In this document: one piece after another, positions 12,101 to 22,000 of the stretch | How positions within the stretch are numbered: the first letter of the stretch is position 1 | How the letters are laid out: each line of letters begins with the position of its first letter | DNA from: Micropterus salmoides | Lineage: Eukaryota; Chordata; Actinopteri; Centrarchiformes; Centrarchidae | Direction of reading: 5' to 3' | Assembly: GCF_014851395.1 (NCBI RefSeq) | Contig: NW_024042261.1 | Span: forward strand, 33,929,942-33,993,941 | Length of the DNA stretch: 64,000 nt | Notes under the pieces: model-generated | Told to the model about the DNA's origin: nothing | What the model saw: only the letters and a program-made list of their open reading frames with translations | The model's database searches: none | Position numbers and translations under genes: made by a program

Positions 12101-14014
12101 AATGTATGGTAGTAATTATTTTTCATTTTGTCTTCCGGTGGTGTGGCTGCTCTGGTCTTCACTACAACCCCTACCCCTCTCTTTCTCTCTTTTTTTCCTC
12201 TCCATCCGTTTCTTGCTGGATGGGCTGTCTCTCTCTTCTCCTCCTGTGGTCACCTCTGTCACTCTCCAAGCCAACTTTACTCTCCCTGAGGCTTGCGACT
12301 TCCTGGAAGCGGTGACGTTCGTTGAGCTGCAGCGAGATGAGGCTGAAAATCTGCTGAAGCAGTACAATGAGGAGGGCCGCAAGGCTGGCCCGCCCCCTGA
12401 TAAACGCTTTGACAACAGGCAAGGCGGGTTCCGCGGCCGCGGCAGTGGTAGCTTCCAACGGTATGACAACCGTGATGGGTCCCGTGGTGGCTATCAGAAC
12501 CGTAGTGGAGACGGAGGCAGTGGGTACAGAGGAAGTAAGTGGAGCACTCAGCATAACTTATATTTTGTCTTTATCATGGACATGTATGTTTGTTAAATTC
12601 AAGTCACATAGCTAAATATATGTATTTTTTTTCTGTAACATAAGTCCCTGACAATCTTTAAAAATTTGAAAAGGTTGTAATAATTTCCACATGCTTATCT
12701 GTGATTTGAATGTAATGATAAACAAGAGGCTAAAATTTGGCCCAGTATTTCGTTATATAGTAATGTTATGTATATTGCAGTCGTAACATAGTTTTTGCCT
12801 ATTTGGCAGGCTACAATCGGGGCGGCTATAACCAGAGCCGTTGGGGCAACAGCTACCGCGACGGAGGCTCTGATGCACGTGGTGGTGGATATAACCGCAA
12901 CCAGCAGTCAGGAGGAAGCTACAATCGCCCGGCCCCTTACAGCAAGGGAGCATACAGCCAGGTACTTAACATAAGCTTCATGTATAAAATTTTAGAAATG
13001 GAATAAAAATAAACGGACTTTAATAGTAAATTAATGTGTTTTGCTTTCCACTCCAGGGCTACAGCCAGAGCTACAATCCAGGGTACAGCCAGGGCAGCTA
13101 CAACCAGAATTACTACAGCAACTACAGTCAGTACCCAGGATACAGCCAGAGCTACAGCCAGACACCTACCACTGCCCAGACCTACAACCACCAGCAGCCA
13201 CAGCCACAGCAACAGCCGCAGCAACAGCCGCAGCAGCAGCAGCAACAGAGCTATAACCAGCAATATCAGCAGGTAGTCAAGAACTAATGAAACACTAATG
13301 TCTACCTGTACTCGGCTAGATCACCAGAACCCCAATTGGCAAGCTAAAACCCTACTAACCATGACACAAAGAGCCAAACCTGCTTGTTTGGGTAAAATTT
13401 AAAAAAAGACAGCCATGAATGTCTTTCCTGACAAGAGTGGTTGTGGCCAGCAGTAATTAATTGTATTTAAAATATCCTGGCAGGAAAGTCAATAAAAATG
13501 CCTTTTTTAAAAAAAAACTAGTGAACCTTTTGTACTTTCTATATGCGCAGTAAGTATAAAAATGTTTTTTTCTAAATACACTGCTTAAATTGGTCAGTTG
13601 CACGCTTAGCTGTGTAAAATTGTCTCGCATGACTACATTTGGTCACAAACCAAATATACAGACAAATCTCAATCAACCACAACCCTGCACAAGGGAGCTA
13701 ACCACAAACCTTTTTAAGCCTTGCTATGTTCTGCAGGTGTTAATATTTGACACTCATAAGATAGACTTGGGGTTGAGTATTCATCCTTCTGAAAATGATC
13801 TTCTGTGCATAAGGCAGGTGTAAATATAGAGATTTGGGAGCAGTTTAAAATGTAAACATACTCTCACTGTTGTGCTTGCTTTCTGTTCTCCCTCCAGTAT
13901 GCTCAGCAGTGGCAGCAGTACTACCAGAACCAGAACCAATGGAACCAGTATTACAGCCAGTACGGCAGCTACCCTGGACAGGGCAACCAAGGCTCATCTT
14001 CTGGTTCTCAGTAG
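2897..14014 (+). CDS. hnrnpul1: Heterogeneous nuclear ribonucleoprotein U-like 1 (complete, 15 coding exons)
   Basis: Nuclear RNA-binding protein of the hnRNP U family (E1B-AP5), linked to mRNA processing and export and to DNA end resection. Coding exons: 2897-3137, 4503-4748, 6020-6233, 6420-6493, 6788-6927, 7248-7347, 7458-7570, 7789-8055, 8394-8516, 8607-8735, 11343-11511, 12271-12534, 12810-12961, 13057-13272, 13898-14014. All borders are GT-AG and all phases join, giving 2565 nt, 854 residues plus TAG; human HNRNPUL1 is about the same length (856). Domain order: SAP (about 3-37), acidic Glu/Asp-rich linker (45-250), SPRY (262-455), P-loop kinase-like (466-610) with Walker A GLPACGKTT, RGG-rich (640-745), Tyr/Ser/Gln-rich tail to 854. 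The start is the first ATG of the SAP exon, MSVDVKKLKVNELKEEL, as in human. HNRNPUL2 and HNRNPU are less likely because the [20 protein letters not shown] block and the YxQ tail fit UL1. Confidence 0.95.
3474..4351. mobile_element. Non-autonomous hAT-type DNA transposon in hnrnpul1 intron 1
   Basis: The left end is TAGGGCTG and the reverse complement of the right end is TAAGGCTGGGGCGATTCGTC, matching the fish 'TAGGGCTGGGCGAT' hAT terminus. A perfect 8-bp duplication AAGAGGTC flanks it (3466-3473 and 4352-4359), the size expected of hAT insertion. Sub-terminal ATCGATTA appears in inverted orientation at both ends. The roughly 878 bp body encodes no transposase; the open frames at 3993-4196 and 4030-4287 match no known family to my eye. 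It fills most of the intron between the SAP and acidic exons. Confidence 0.8.
4503..6493 (+). CDS. hnrnpul1: hnrnpul1 coding exons 2-4: acidic linker
   Basis: Exons 4503-4748, 6020-6233 and 6420-6493 encode a poorly conserved Glu/Asp-rich linker. It contains VKVEVKVEDDPE, a sumoylation-like lysine context, and the family signature SRKRPHEESRGYGYYEHRED (compare human [20 protein letters not shown]). It ends EEENIDDTLVTIDT, just before the SPRY domain. The linker is probably disordered. Confidence 0.88.
4757..4957 (-). mobile_element. tRNA-derived SINE (full length, minus orientation)
   Basis: Read on the minus strand it starts GGTGATGGTTCAGTGGATAA, a tRNA A-box-like head. A B-box-like GGGTTCAACTCCC follows (plus 4894-4907), and it ends GTAAGTCGCTCTGGATAAAA then GTGTCAGCTAAATG, the 3' tail of a very common teleost SINE. 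It begins only about 8 nt past the donor of hnrnpul1 exon 2 (GT at 4749). The family name is not assigned. Confidence 0.75.
5116..5255 (+). mobile_element. Degenerate tRNA-derived SINE
   Basis: The head resembles a tRNA A box (TGACTCATTGGTTAGTATGT). The tail CTGCCCACTTCTCC and AAATACAGAGGACAA resembles the 'GGTTAAATGCAGAGGACAAATTTC' ending of fish SINEs. It is heavily mutated and lies in hnrnpul1 intron 2. The rest of that intron (4958-6019) shows nothing else. Confidence 0.45.
6788..8055 (+). CDS. hnrnpul1: hnrnpul1 coding exons 5-8: SPRY domain
   Basis: Exons 6788-6927, 7248-7347, 7458-7570 and 7789-8055 encode the SPRY fold. Hallmarks are NCDLHFKVSRDRYSGYPLTI, HVVRIGWSLNHCSTQLGEEP, FSFGYGGTGKKSS, ENDVIGCYID and FPHVLVKNCAVEFNFGQ. 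Only a few substitutions separate it from the remembered human sequence. The domain is thought to mediate protein and RNA contacts. Confidence 0.93.
8394..11511 (+). CDS. hnrnpul1: hnrnpul1 coding exons 9-11: P-loop kinase-like domain
   Basis: Exons 8394-8516, 8607-8735 and 11343-11511 encode a polynucleotide-kinase-like P-loop domain. Walker A is GLPACGKTTW at about residues 471-480, with Gly, Lys and Thr intact. MGLRRQKNYAGRWDVLIQQA and the conserved [20 protein letters not shown] follow. Catalytic activity is not established for this family. Intron 10 (8736-11342, 2.6 kb) is far longer than its neighbours and holds a candidate cryptic exon. Confidence 0.92.
9942..9999 (-). mobile_element. 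Fragment of the same tRNA-derived SINE
   Basis: The stretch GGCATGCGTCTTATCCACTG and its flanks repeat the head (A box to B box) of the SINE at 4757-4957 in the same orientation, with a few changes. The body and tail are missing. Confidence 0.6.
11134..11167 (+). other. Candidate unannotated 34-nt exon in hnrnpul1 intron 10
   Basis: An acceptor (ATTAACATTTATCAG) with a branch-like TTAAC is followed by 34 nt and a near-consensus donor GTGTGAG|GTAAGT. Intron 10 is phase 0, so inclusion would place TGA in frame and shift the downstream frame; that would be a poison exon. It is predicted from splice signals only. Confidence 0.3.
12271..12961 (+). CDS. hnrnpul1: hnrnpul1 coding exons 12-13: RGG-rich region
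   Basis: Exons 12271-12534 and 12810-12961 encode the end of the kinase-like domain (ANFTLPEACDFLEAVTFVEL, QYNEEGRKAGPPPDKRFDNR). A Gly/Arg-rich stretch with GGFRGRGSGSFQRYDNR and repeated YNRGG/YNQSRWG motifs follows. RGG boxes bind RNA and are substrates of arginine methyltransferases; both points are family knowledge. Confidence 0.92.
13057..14014 (+). CDS. hnrnpul1: hnrnpul1 coding exons 14-15: Tyr/Ser/Gln-rich prion-like tail
   Basis: Exon 13057-13272 is almost entirely GYSQ/NYSQ-type repeats and ends in a polyglutamine run coded by CAG/CAA (about 13195-13256). Exon 13898-14014 continues YAQQWQQYYQNQNQWNQYY and ends GSSSGSQ before TAG at 14012. The human tail has the same composition. 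Such tails are associated with condensate formation in hnRNPs. Confidence 0.9.
13273..13496 (+). other. hnrnpul1: Possible alternative 3' end of hnrnpul1 in intron 14
   Basis: If the GTAGTC donor at 13273 is not used, the frame adds VVKN and stops at 13287. An AATAAA lies at 13491-13496. Together these would make a shorter mRNA lacking the last 39 residues. The donor is weaker than its neighbours. Not proven. Confidence 0.35.
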
Positions 14015-15010
14015 CTTCACCCTGCATTTGTACCTGCATCCACCTGTGTCCTAAACACTCTGACCTCTGCAGCAAATCGATTTTGTACAGTCTCACATAA
14101 GTCCCCAACCATAATGGTCTCTGTCTGGTTTAACACAGTAGCCTTCATTCTTCACCAATCAATGTACGTGCAAACTGTACACAGTTTGTCTTCTCATTTT
14201 TTTTTTTACTGAATGAAGTCTTACTCTAAGCAGTGACTGTGAGGTGATAGATATTAAACATTTAATGAATGTTATCTATTATGCATTGAATGTGGATGTC
14301 TGTTGAATTACAAACTCCACATTTGCTACAGGTTGAAGAGGTAATTGCATATTTCTAGGATACATAGTGTGAAAAAGTGGCAGGGCAGGAAAATACAGCA
14401 AAGCCTGAATAATTTTGCTTGTTTTGAGAAGCTTAAAGAACAAAATGCATGCTTTTTACCTTCATGGCCCTTTCGTCTGTCTTGCTCTTTATTTTTCAGT
14501 TACCGAGTGAGCATATTTTATTTACTCTTAATAGATTTCAAACATGGAACATTTTTTTATAGGTGTTGATACTGTAGTATTTAAGCGTTAATCCAGTCTT
14601 TGATTGAGAAGAATATTTTGCCACTTTGAGTAGTTGTATGTGCATATTTTTTTTATCCCTTCGTGATTGGTGTTCATTAAGTCCAGTAGTTAAAGCCTGT
14701 TGTCAAACCCATTTTTTTTCTACCTGGAAAAGAAAATCTGATTATGACCAATTATCCAAGCTGTCTTCTTGTCTTTATACAATAAATGCAATTGTATACA
14801 CCTGTAGATGTTAATATGATCCTTTTTTTCTGCCTTTAAGTTAAGTCAGACACAACACATACATGATTTATTACTGATGTATTTTTTATGTAATTGTGGA
14901 CAAAGGACAAAACAAATAAGCATTTAGCTGAACATAATATGTTGAGCATATGTATAATCCCAGTGCAGTCCTGCTGAACCTTGAATAAACTTTGAAAGTC
15001 AAATTTTGTC
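14015..15010 (+). other. hnrnpul1: hnrnpul1 3' UTR with two poly(A) signals
   Basis: AT-rich sequence follows the stop. AATAAA occurs at 14781-14786 and at 14984-14989, giving UTRs of roughly 0.8 or 1.0 kb. Open frames here are short and unrecognised. Confidence 0.6.
14784..15010 (+). terminator. hnrnpul1: hnrnpul1 poly(A) region
   Basis: This covers the two AATAAA hexamers at 14781 and 14984 and their likely cleavage zones. The distal one (TTGAATAAACTTTG) has a T-rich stretch downstream. Which is used is unknown. Confidence 0.45.
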
Positions 15011-15916
15011 AGGGCAGGAAATCAACATTTACTGCTGCTAGTTGTAGTGGCTGATGGATTAGACTTCACAAGCTGCTTTCACTATTTACCAACCAAACTA
15101 GGCATGTGTGATAAGGACAAAGTGTTTTATCACAATTACATTGTTTGTTATAGCAATAGAAATTTTGATGGAACATTTTCTGAATATGTAACTAAGCAAC
15201 TTACTAACTAGATGAAAATGCCAATATTGTCAAGGAAGGTAGCCACAAATTACAATTACCATAAAGAAAAGGCTTCAGTGATTCGAATAACTGTCTGCCC
15301 TTTTTGGCCTACAATAAGCAGAGATATTAAAAGGGCAAATACCTTAAACTATATAGTAATAGCTACTGATTGACAAGTGACAGTGTCTCATGTTATATCA
15401 CCAAACACAAAGCCAAACAAATGGCAGTTCTAAAATTTGTTGCGGCTTACAAATTCATTTGCAGTGTTGTCATATAGCTGCCAATGTTTAAATGAACCAG
15501 CTTTTTGTTGAGGTTAGTGTTAATTTCCTACCCTGTTCTTATTGTTTGTGTATAAGATCCGAAAACCCTTGTGTCATAAATGACCTTATGGATTGAGGTT
15601 GTGAAAAATCTTAGCACCAGAGAACCCAAGCATCTGTTCTAAAAAAAAAACCCAAATGTGTTTATAAATTACAGTAGGAACATTGATGTTTGAAGCCTAA
15701 ACAATAAGCCAAACTAATGACTAAAAATAAAATAATAAAAAACATATCACATCCATACTTCAAAACATGAGGGAGTCCATGCGTAATTGCTGGTATTCTG
15801 ATGTGAATAGCCAGTAAATGTCATCAGTTCAACACCAGTCAGACCGAGCTCTGTGAGAAAGATGGTGGTATCTGAATGTTTTGTCCATGAGGGGAAATGT
15901 TAGAGGACAGGTGCGC
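15011..15916. other. Tail-to-tail region between hnrnpul1 and rasgrp4
   Basis: No gene is seen. hnrnpul1 ends from the left and rasgrp4 (minus) ends at 15917, so this must hold the rasgrp4 3' UTR. A minus-strand AATAAA (plus TTTATT near 14867) would make the two transcripts overlap; otherwise a variant hexamer is used. Plus-strand AATAAAA runs near 15726 are in the wrong orientation for rasgrp4. Confidence 0.5.
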
Positions 15917-16027
15917 TCAGTCTGGCTCTCTGCTCTTGTCTTTGTAGAGATGCAGCTCCTCCATCTTCTCCTGCAAGAAGGAAACCGGCATGGAGCAGCC
16001 TCTGGCTCTCTGTGGCAGTGTGTTGAT
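15917..16027 (-). CDS. rasgrp4: rasgrp4 last coding exon
   Basis: After a TTTTCCAG acceptor the exon encodes INTLPQRARGCSMPVSF, then a short amphipathic helix LQEKMEELHLYKDKSREPD and TGA. It occupies the place of the C-terminal coiled coil of RASGRP1 but is much shorter. The phase-0 join to the previous exon supports it. Confidence 0.75.
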   Translation of the reverse strand: MNTLPQRARGCSMPVSFLQEKMEELHLYKDKSREPD

Positions 16028-19000
16028 CTGGAAAACAGAAAAGACAGATTTATCATCAATATAACATTCTCAAACACAGAAACAACATTTTATTGTGGGA
16101 TACCTTATTGGTTCATCAAAGATCTTACAAAATAAGTCTCACTGAACACTCAAAAAAGTTTGTTTAATCTTCTGAGAAAGTATTTCAAGAAAAAACTATC
16201 CTTAAATCCTGAGTAGTAGGGACAGTGTTTCCAGAGAGAGATGTTGGTTTTGAATTTGTCAAAATGCAACACAAATGCACTAGCCTCCTTTGTACTTAAA
16301 ACATCAGTAAATAAAACTATGCCTCTGTATCTTTGGTGGTAAGGGTGAGTTCACAGAGGCTACATTTCTCAGTTCTCTATTTACGTTTGGAAAGAAACAA
16401 AAGATTATTAATTTGCTGTGTTGAATAAAGGATTTGAGACTAGAGGTCTAATCAGCCAACTTTAGTGAAAACACTTCTGTAGACTCTTAAGGGGGTGCAA
16501 AACAAAATTATAGTCGCAGTGGAATAATTCAAAATAAAAATGAAAGAGGCTTATAACAGCAAAACTGTTACTTGAAATACAGTACAGAGAGACATTTAAA
16601 GTAGTAAATTTACACTTCAAGTAGCCAGTATTTGCAATTGACTCATCATTTCTTAGCTCCTGTAGTAGCACCTGAAAGTTTTTAACTCAAGTGCATCACC
16701 GCTGGAAGCTCTTACTGTGTTTCTCACCACATGGATATTCCTTCAATGCTGAGATCATGAGCATTAAAATGAGACTTAAAATTTGGATAAAAAGCCAGAA
16801 AAGGTCAAGCAACTCTGTCCTCCTGTATGATTGCCTTACATGGACTCACACCCTGTCTCACCTTTCTGTCTGGGGACGCATGTACAAGAGAGTTGTGGTG
16901 GTTTCCCCGCTTGTCCTTTTTCTCAGGTGTCCACACTCCAGGATCTGTCTGAGTGGAGCGGTCCGACAGTGCCGAATCAGCTGTGTTATTTTTCCAAACA
17001 GAGGTGCCCTTGTTGTGTTCTGTGTCGTTACTTTGGGGAAAAACAAAGGCCTCCTCTTCTGAACCTGACGGGAAACGTAAGACATCAGTGTGCTGGGTTC
17101 AAGGTCATTTTATAGACAGGGAATTTTGGGTGTGTTCTGTATATGACGGAGAAAGGACATACTCCAGCTGTTGCCCTTGGTTTTTAAATCAGGGGCAGGG
17201 GTGCATGGGCAGGAACCAGTTGTGTTTTTATGTTTCTTCAAGCACTCCATTCCCACCAGATCTCTACAGTGCCTGTGACAGTTTATCCCACAGTCTGAGA
17301 GACAGAAAAAATGTTAAGACTTTAACAGAAGCAAAAATACTTAACATCCTTTAATGGGCCACAATCTTGCGCTGATGAAGCTAATTACTCTTTGATGAAG
17401 GATGAAATTACATGGATTTTGATCTCACCTTTACAGTGGTAGCCCTGTTTGATGACTCCCCACAGCTACAATAGGACAGACATGATACATGTGATTTTGC
17501 GGTTCGATTTGTTGATTTATTGATTTATATAAAACCACAAATGAATCCAATGAATACTCACAAAGCCTCTGCAAGTATCACAAAACGTCGGCCGTTTATA
17601 TGTGGTTTCTTGGAAATTGTGTGCATCATTAAAATTGTAGCCCAGCTTGGCACATATAGACATTCCCCTCATGAAGTAAGAGGTGATGTCTTCACGGCTG
17701 ATTTGTCCCTCCCTGGGCAGAAAGTTTCCAAAGTACAACACAAAAGTGAGTAAGTGAGTTGTTTTTTTATAAACCATTCAGCAACTCATGTAGTTTCGTG
17801 TTCTCTCTGTTTTACAGGCACGTCATGGTGAGAGGCCTTTGTGTGTGTTGCAGCTTCCTCACCTGTCAGTTTCGTGCGTGCAGAAGGAGAAAGGGAAGTT
17901 GGCTGCTATTTTTTCAAAGTCATCCAGTGAAATGTAACCATCCTCGTTCTGGTCGTAATTTTTCATTATGGACTGCAGGGGGCAACAGAGCAATCAGACA
18001 TTCAGTTGCGCTTGTCAAGGAACAGTGGGTTAGTTCTGCTTTAGCCTGCCAAGTAATAAGGAAGTGAAAGACATAAGGTTGTTGCAGAGTCACATACTCA
18101 CATCCACCATCTGTTTGACGTGTTTAGATATGGTGCCAGGGTCGAGCCGGGGGGTGACCCCTGAACCCCACTCTGTCACTATGGGCGGTTTAACTGGTGC
18201 TACAGGCTGTGGACCGACAGATGCAGTGATAAGACACGATGGACTGCACATGTGAGAAACACAAAAAGAGCACACCCACCACATAACACGCTTCCCTAAC
18301 GTACAGCGCTTTGATGTGGCTGATTGTGATGTATTTCAACACTGCATCTCTGCTTTTGTTTTGAAGAAGATGTTACACCCACAGAGAGATACACAAATGT
18401 CCCTCCTCTTGTGAAAAGAGGTTAAAACAAGTGTGAGCCTGATAGCGTTAGATAGAGCTCAACTTCAAAGAAGAGTATGTAGCTCTACTGACCTGAATCT
18501 TGGAGTTCTTGGGTTCCTTGGTATATGAAAGTTCATATATTTCATCCTCAGTGTAGTATAAATCTAGAGAGAGCTGAAGCATTAAAAGAACATAATTTAA
18601 GATGTTCTTCATGGAAACTTTTTAATCTGAATTCTTAAAAACCATCTCCTAGTTTCTGTCTCTACCGTGAGCAGATGCAGAAGGTCTTTGTTGGCCTCAA
18701 AGGGTGGTGTGCAGCTGTGAATGGCCAGCAGGTCGTTGATATTGCTGTACAGGTGCTGCAGCTTGCTCAGGTTGATCTTGTCCTCCTCAATGTAGTCTGG
18801 CAGGGCCTCATTCAGCGAGATCAGATCCTTCAGGTGGACACCCAGGATGGGCACCTTAAAGCCGCTGCACTCGTTGTAAACCCTCCGGTAGTTGCTGTAG
18901 TTGCTGCGAGAGGAGAGCAGCTCTGTCATCTCACTCAGGGCCTGAAAGAGGATAAAGAAAGTAATGATAAATTAGTTAGTTATTTAGACATTTAAAGAGA

Positions 19001-22000
19001 TTTAAGAGATTGACATTTGGTCCAAAGATATTTTACGTTCAATTCTGTCACCAAATAAATAATTTATAAACAACATGGCCTTGTTCCAACATTTTAAGGC
19101 AAGTATGCAACACAACAATGTCTCACTTGTTAGCCTATGAACAATGAATTTGGATCATTTGAGCAGATTTCACACAAGGGTTGTGAATTTGAGGAAAGAT
19201 GTGCATTTCGTTCAAGTGTTCCATTCTGTATGCAAATATAATTTCCTATATAATCTTAAATGGATCATCTACTGTCTGATGGCCTGCAGTCCTATGTAAC
19301 TGAACATCTAAACAACAAAAAAAAAAAGTCACAGATGCTGAATTATTTTCAAATTTGCTGTTACACGGAAACGCATTATTCCTCACCCTTATATAACAAG
19401 TTAAATGGCTTTCTGGAACCTGCACACATACTGTGCCAGGCTCTCAAAATCTAAGGCACTAAATCTTAGCTTAGACATATCTTGACAGACAGAGAAGGTA
19501 AAAGTAATAAAAACATGAATCAAAAATATGATACTGAAGTCAAAAACATGTTGAAATTCAAGAAAGAAAAGTTTTATCATTATAGCTTTGTGGGGAGACT
19601 GACTCATGATTATGTAATACTTAGTAAATACCTTAGTGATGTCAGGCGGCAGCAGGTTAGATGTGTCTTTAAGGCGGGAGATTGAGCTGTGAGAAAGGCC
19701 TCCAGTCACTGCCATTAGAGTGTTAAAGTTTTGCAGAGCTCGGAGTTTCTATTGTTGAAAGAGCAGAGTCAATGACTGCGTGGTGCAAAATAGCACATAC
19801 TAATTTTCCCAAAAACAAAACCCAAACCCAAACAAGCCAAACAAAATCCCCCTGAGCCTCTTAGCCAGTTTTTGTGATGTTTGATCCCTCAGCCAATTTA
19901 CCTGAGCCACATGAATGAACTTAGTGAAGACCTGGGCTCTCTGCTGGGCTGTGTGTCTGCTGAGGATCATCAGCTGGACCCACTGGGAGACTCCATTACA
20001 CATCATGACTGACCGCTCCAGGGCAGGGTTGTCTCTCACTGAGCCTCGCACCACGTAGCTGCGGTAGTCCAGGAACTGGCCAATCAGATAGCAGCGGTCA
20101 GGCAGGAAACAACTTGTGGTGGTTGAGTTTAGCACTGTTTTCACTCAGGTCTACTGGCAGGATAGAAACCTCACCAAATTTTACTTTTACCAACCAGAAT
20201 AATGTATTGGCATATGATGATTGCAAGAGAAGATCATATTATGTAAGTGCTTTTCTACTGACAGAGAAGACAATTCTCCAACTTCTGTAAGGAACATCTT
20301 TCCTAAATTCTCAGTAAAAGGAATAGTCTAATGCAGTGCTACTTTCACTTCATTGTTTGCTTTGACCTATTGTGAGTGTTTGTTTCGGGAGCAGCGACAT
20401 CTCTGCAAGTCATGGCAACATGACGAGGCCTCATTAAGCAAAATAAGAACAGCAAAAAGTTGTTCACAGAACTTACTGAAACGTTACAGAAGTTCTTGAA
20501 CTCCAGGTAGCTGAGGTGCTCAGCCATCTCATCTGGCTCCATGTGGTCGAAGATCAAAGACACCTTCCTCTTCTTTACAGAGGGTGAGGGTGCCTGGAAT
20601 ATGTTCACATGAGGGCTTCTAGGAAAAGAAAGCCCATGACAAAAATAGAAGTGTTTTCTATTTAGAGAAAAACTATGTTCTTTTTATAGAAAAAACCTGT
20701 TTGAGTTGTGGCCAAATAAGCAAACTACAATTCCTCCAGTGCATGATGGTGAATCAAATGAAAACATGGCTCACAAGCAAGATGTGTCAATAAGCTGCGA
20801 GTGCATCTCCTCTCCGTCTGACCGGACCAGTGCCCACAGGTCCCCCATGGTCTGCTCAAGGAGGGGATCTGCCTCGAAAACCGCCGGGAACTGGCTCATC
20901 CACTGCCTTGCCACGAAGAAGGACAGAAAATATGTTTACAACCCACAAACAGAGCAGGTTACCAGTTCTATCACAGTTTGTCATACAACACACTCGTGTC
21001 TGGTGTCCTTACTCACCGGATAAGGTGGCAGATCTGAGTCCGCCTCTGTCCTCTATTGTCCGAGGGACAATCCTTATAAGTGAGAAAAAGTCAAGGATCT
21101 AAACACACTGTGCAGACATGGCACAACATTATACTAAACACCATCAGGGAAATATTCTTCAAATCTGCTTTGCAGACAAGGAGTGCAAAACAAAGCTATG
21201 CCTGTTCCTGATCTGATTAATGAATGTGGACATGTGATTGCGAGCAGTGCACCGGTGGGACCAGAGTATTGCACTGAGTGACAGTGGAGGATATAGGGTG
21301 AGAAGTTTCTGGGCGAACATCTGAGATGGCACGACCCAACTGTGCATCATTAGGGTCATGTGGACCAGCTGGGACCCTCTGGGGCTGCAAAACTTCCCCT
21401 CTGGATCTGCAACCAAAACACAGTAGCACATTTTACACAGGGAGGATTAATGTGGGTAAAAACAACAACAAAAACTGTGGGCCCCACGGTGGCTCAGTGG
21501 TCAAGCAGTTTAGTTCATTTCAGTTCATGAGTGGATTTTGGAGTTTTCATTTTGGTTTTCTCCAGGTGCTTTGTTTTTCTGTCACACTCCCGAGACATGC
21601 AGCTCAGGTAAATTGGAGATTTTAATTTCCTGTAGGTGTGAGTGTTTGTCTGTGTTAACCTTGCGATGAAATGACAACCTGCCCCAGGTGTTTTCCTGCC
21701 TTTCGCCTACTGTATGAGATACATCCAACTGTGACCTAGAGTAGAAATAAGCAAATAAAGAAAATAATGTCTAGACAAATGTGTCTAATTTAATTGATAT
21801 ACAATGTACCTTTTCATCATGCATTATATCATAATGGGACATAAAGAATACAATCAAGTGTTAGTCAATGTGTCTCACTGGGTTGTTCAAGGTTGTTGGT
21901 AAAAGGGAGTGAAGGCCAAAAATGAGATGTGAGTGTGGGTTTCATTACTTGTCACCTTTAAGGTATTGGCCAACTCAAACCAAGTAGCACTGGAGCTTTT

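Noticed and set aside
12116..12554. Minus-strand frames of 117 and 127 codons
   Set aside because: Antisense shadows of the hnrnpul1 exon at 12271-12534.
16691..17354. Plus-strand frames of 94-133 codons
   Set aside because: They overlap antisense to rasgrp4 exons 15 and 16, which have family support.
20723..20745. ACTACAATTCCTCCAGTGCA, resembling a ZNF143 site
   Set aside because: The core is broken by extra bases and it lies inside rasgrp4 intron 5, with no sign of a promoter.
21264..21270. Third possible donor CTCTG|GTCCCA for rasgrp4 exon 3
   Set aside because: Joining it to the 36-nt exon creates a TGA stop.
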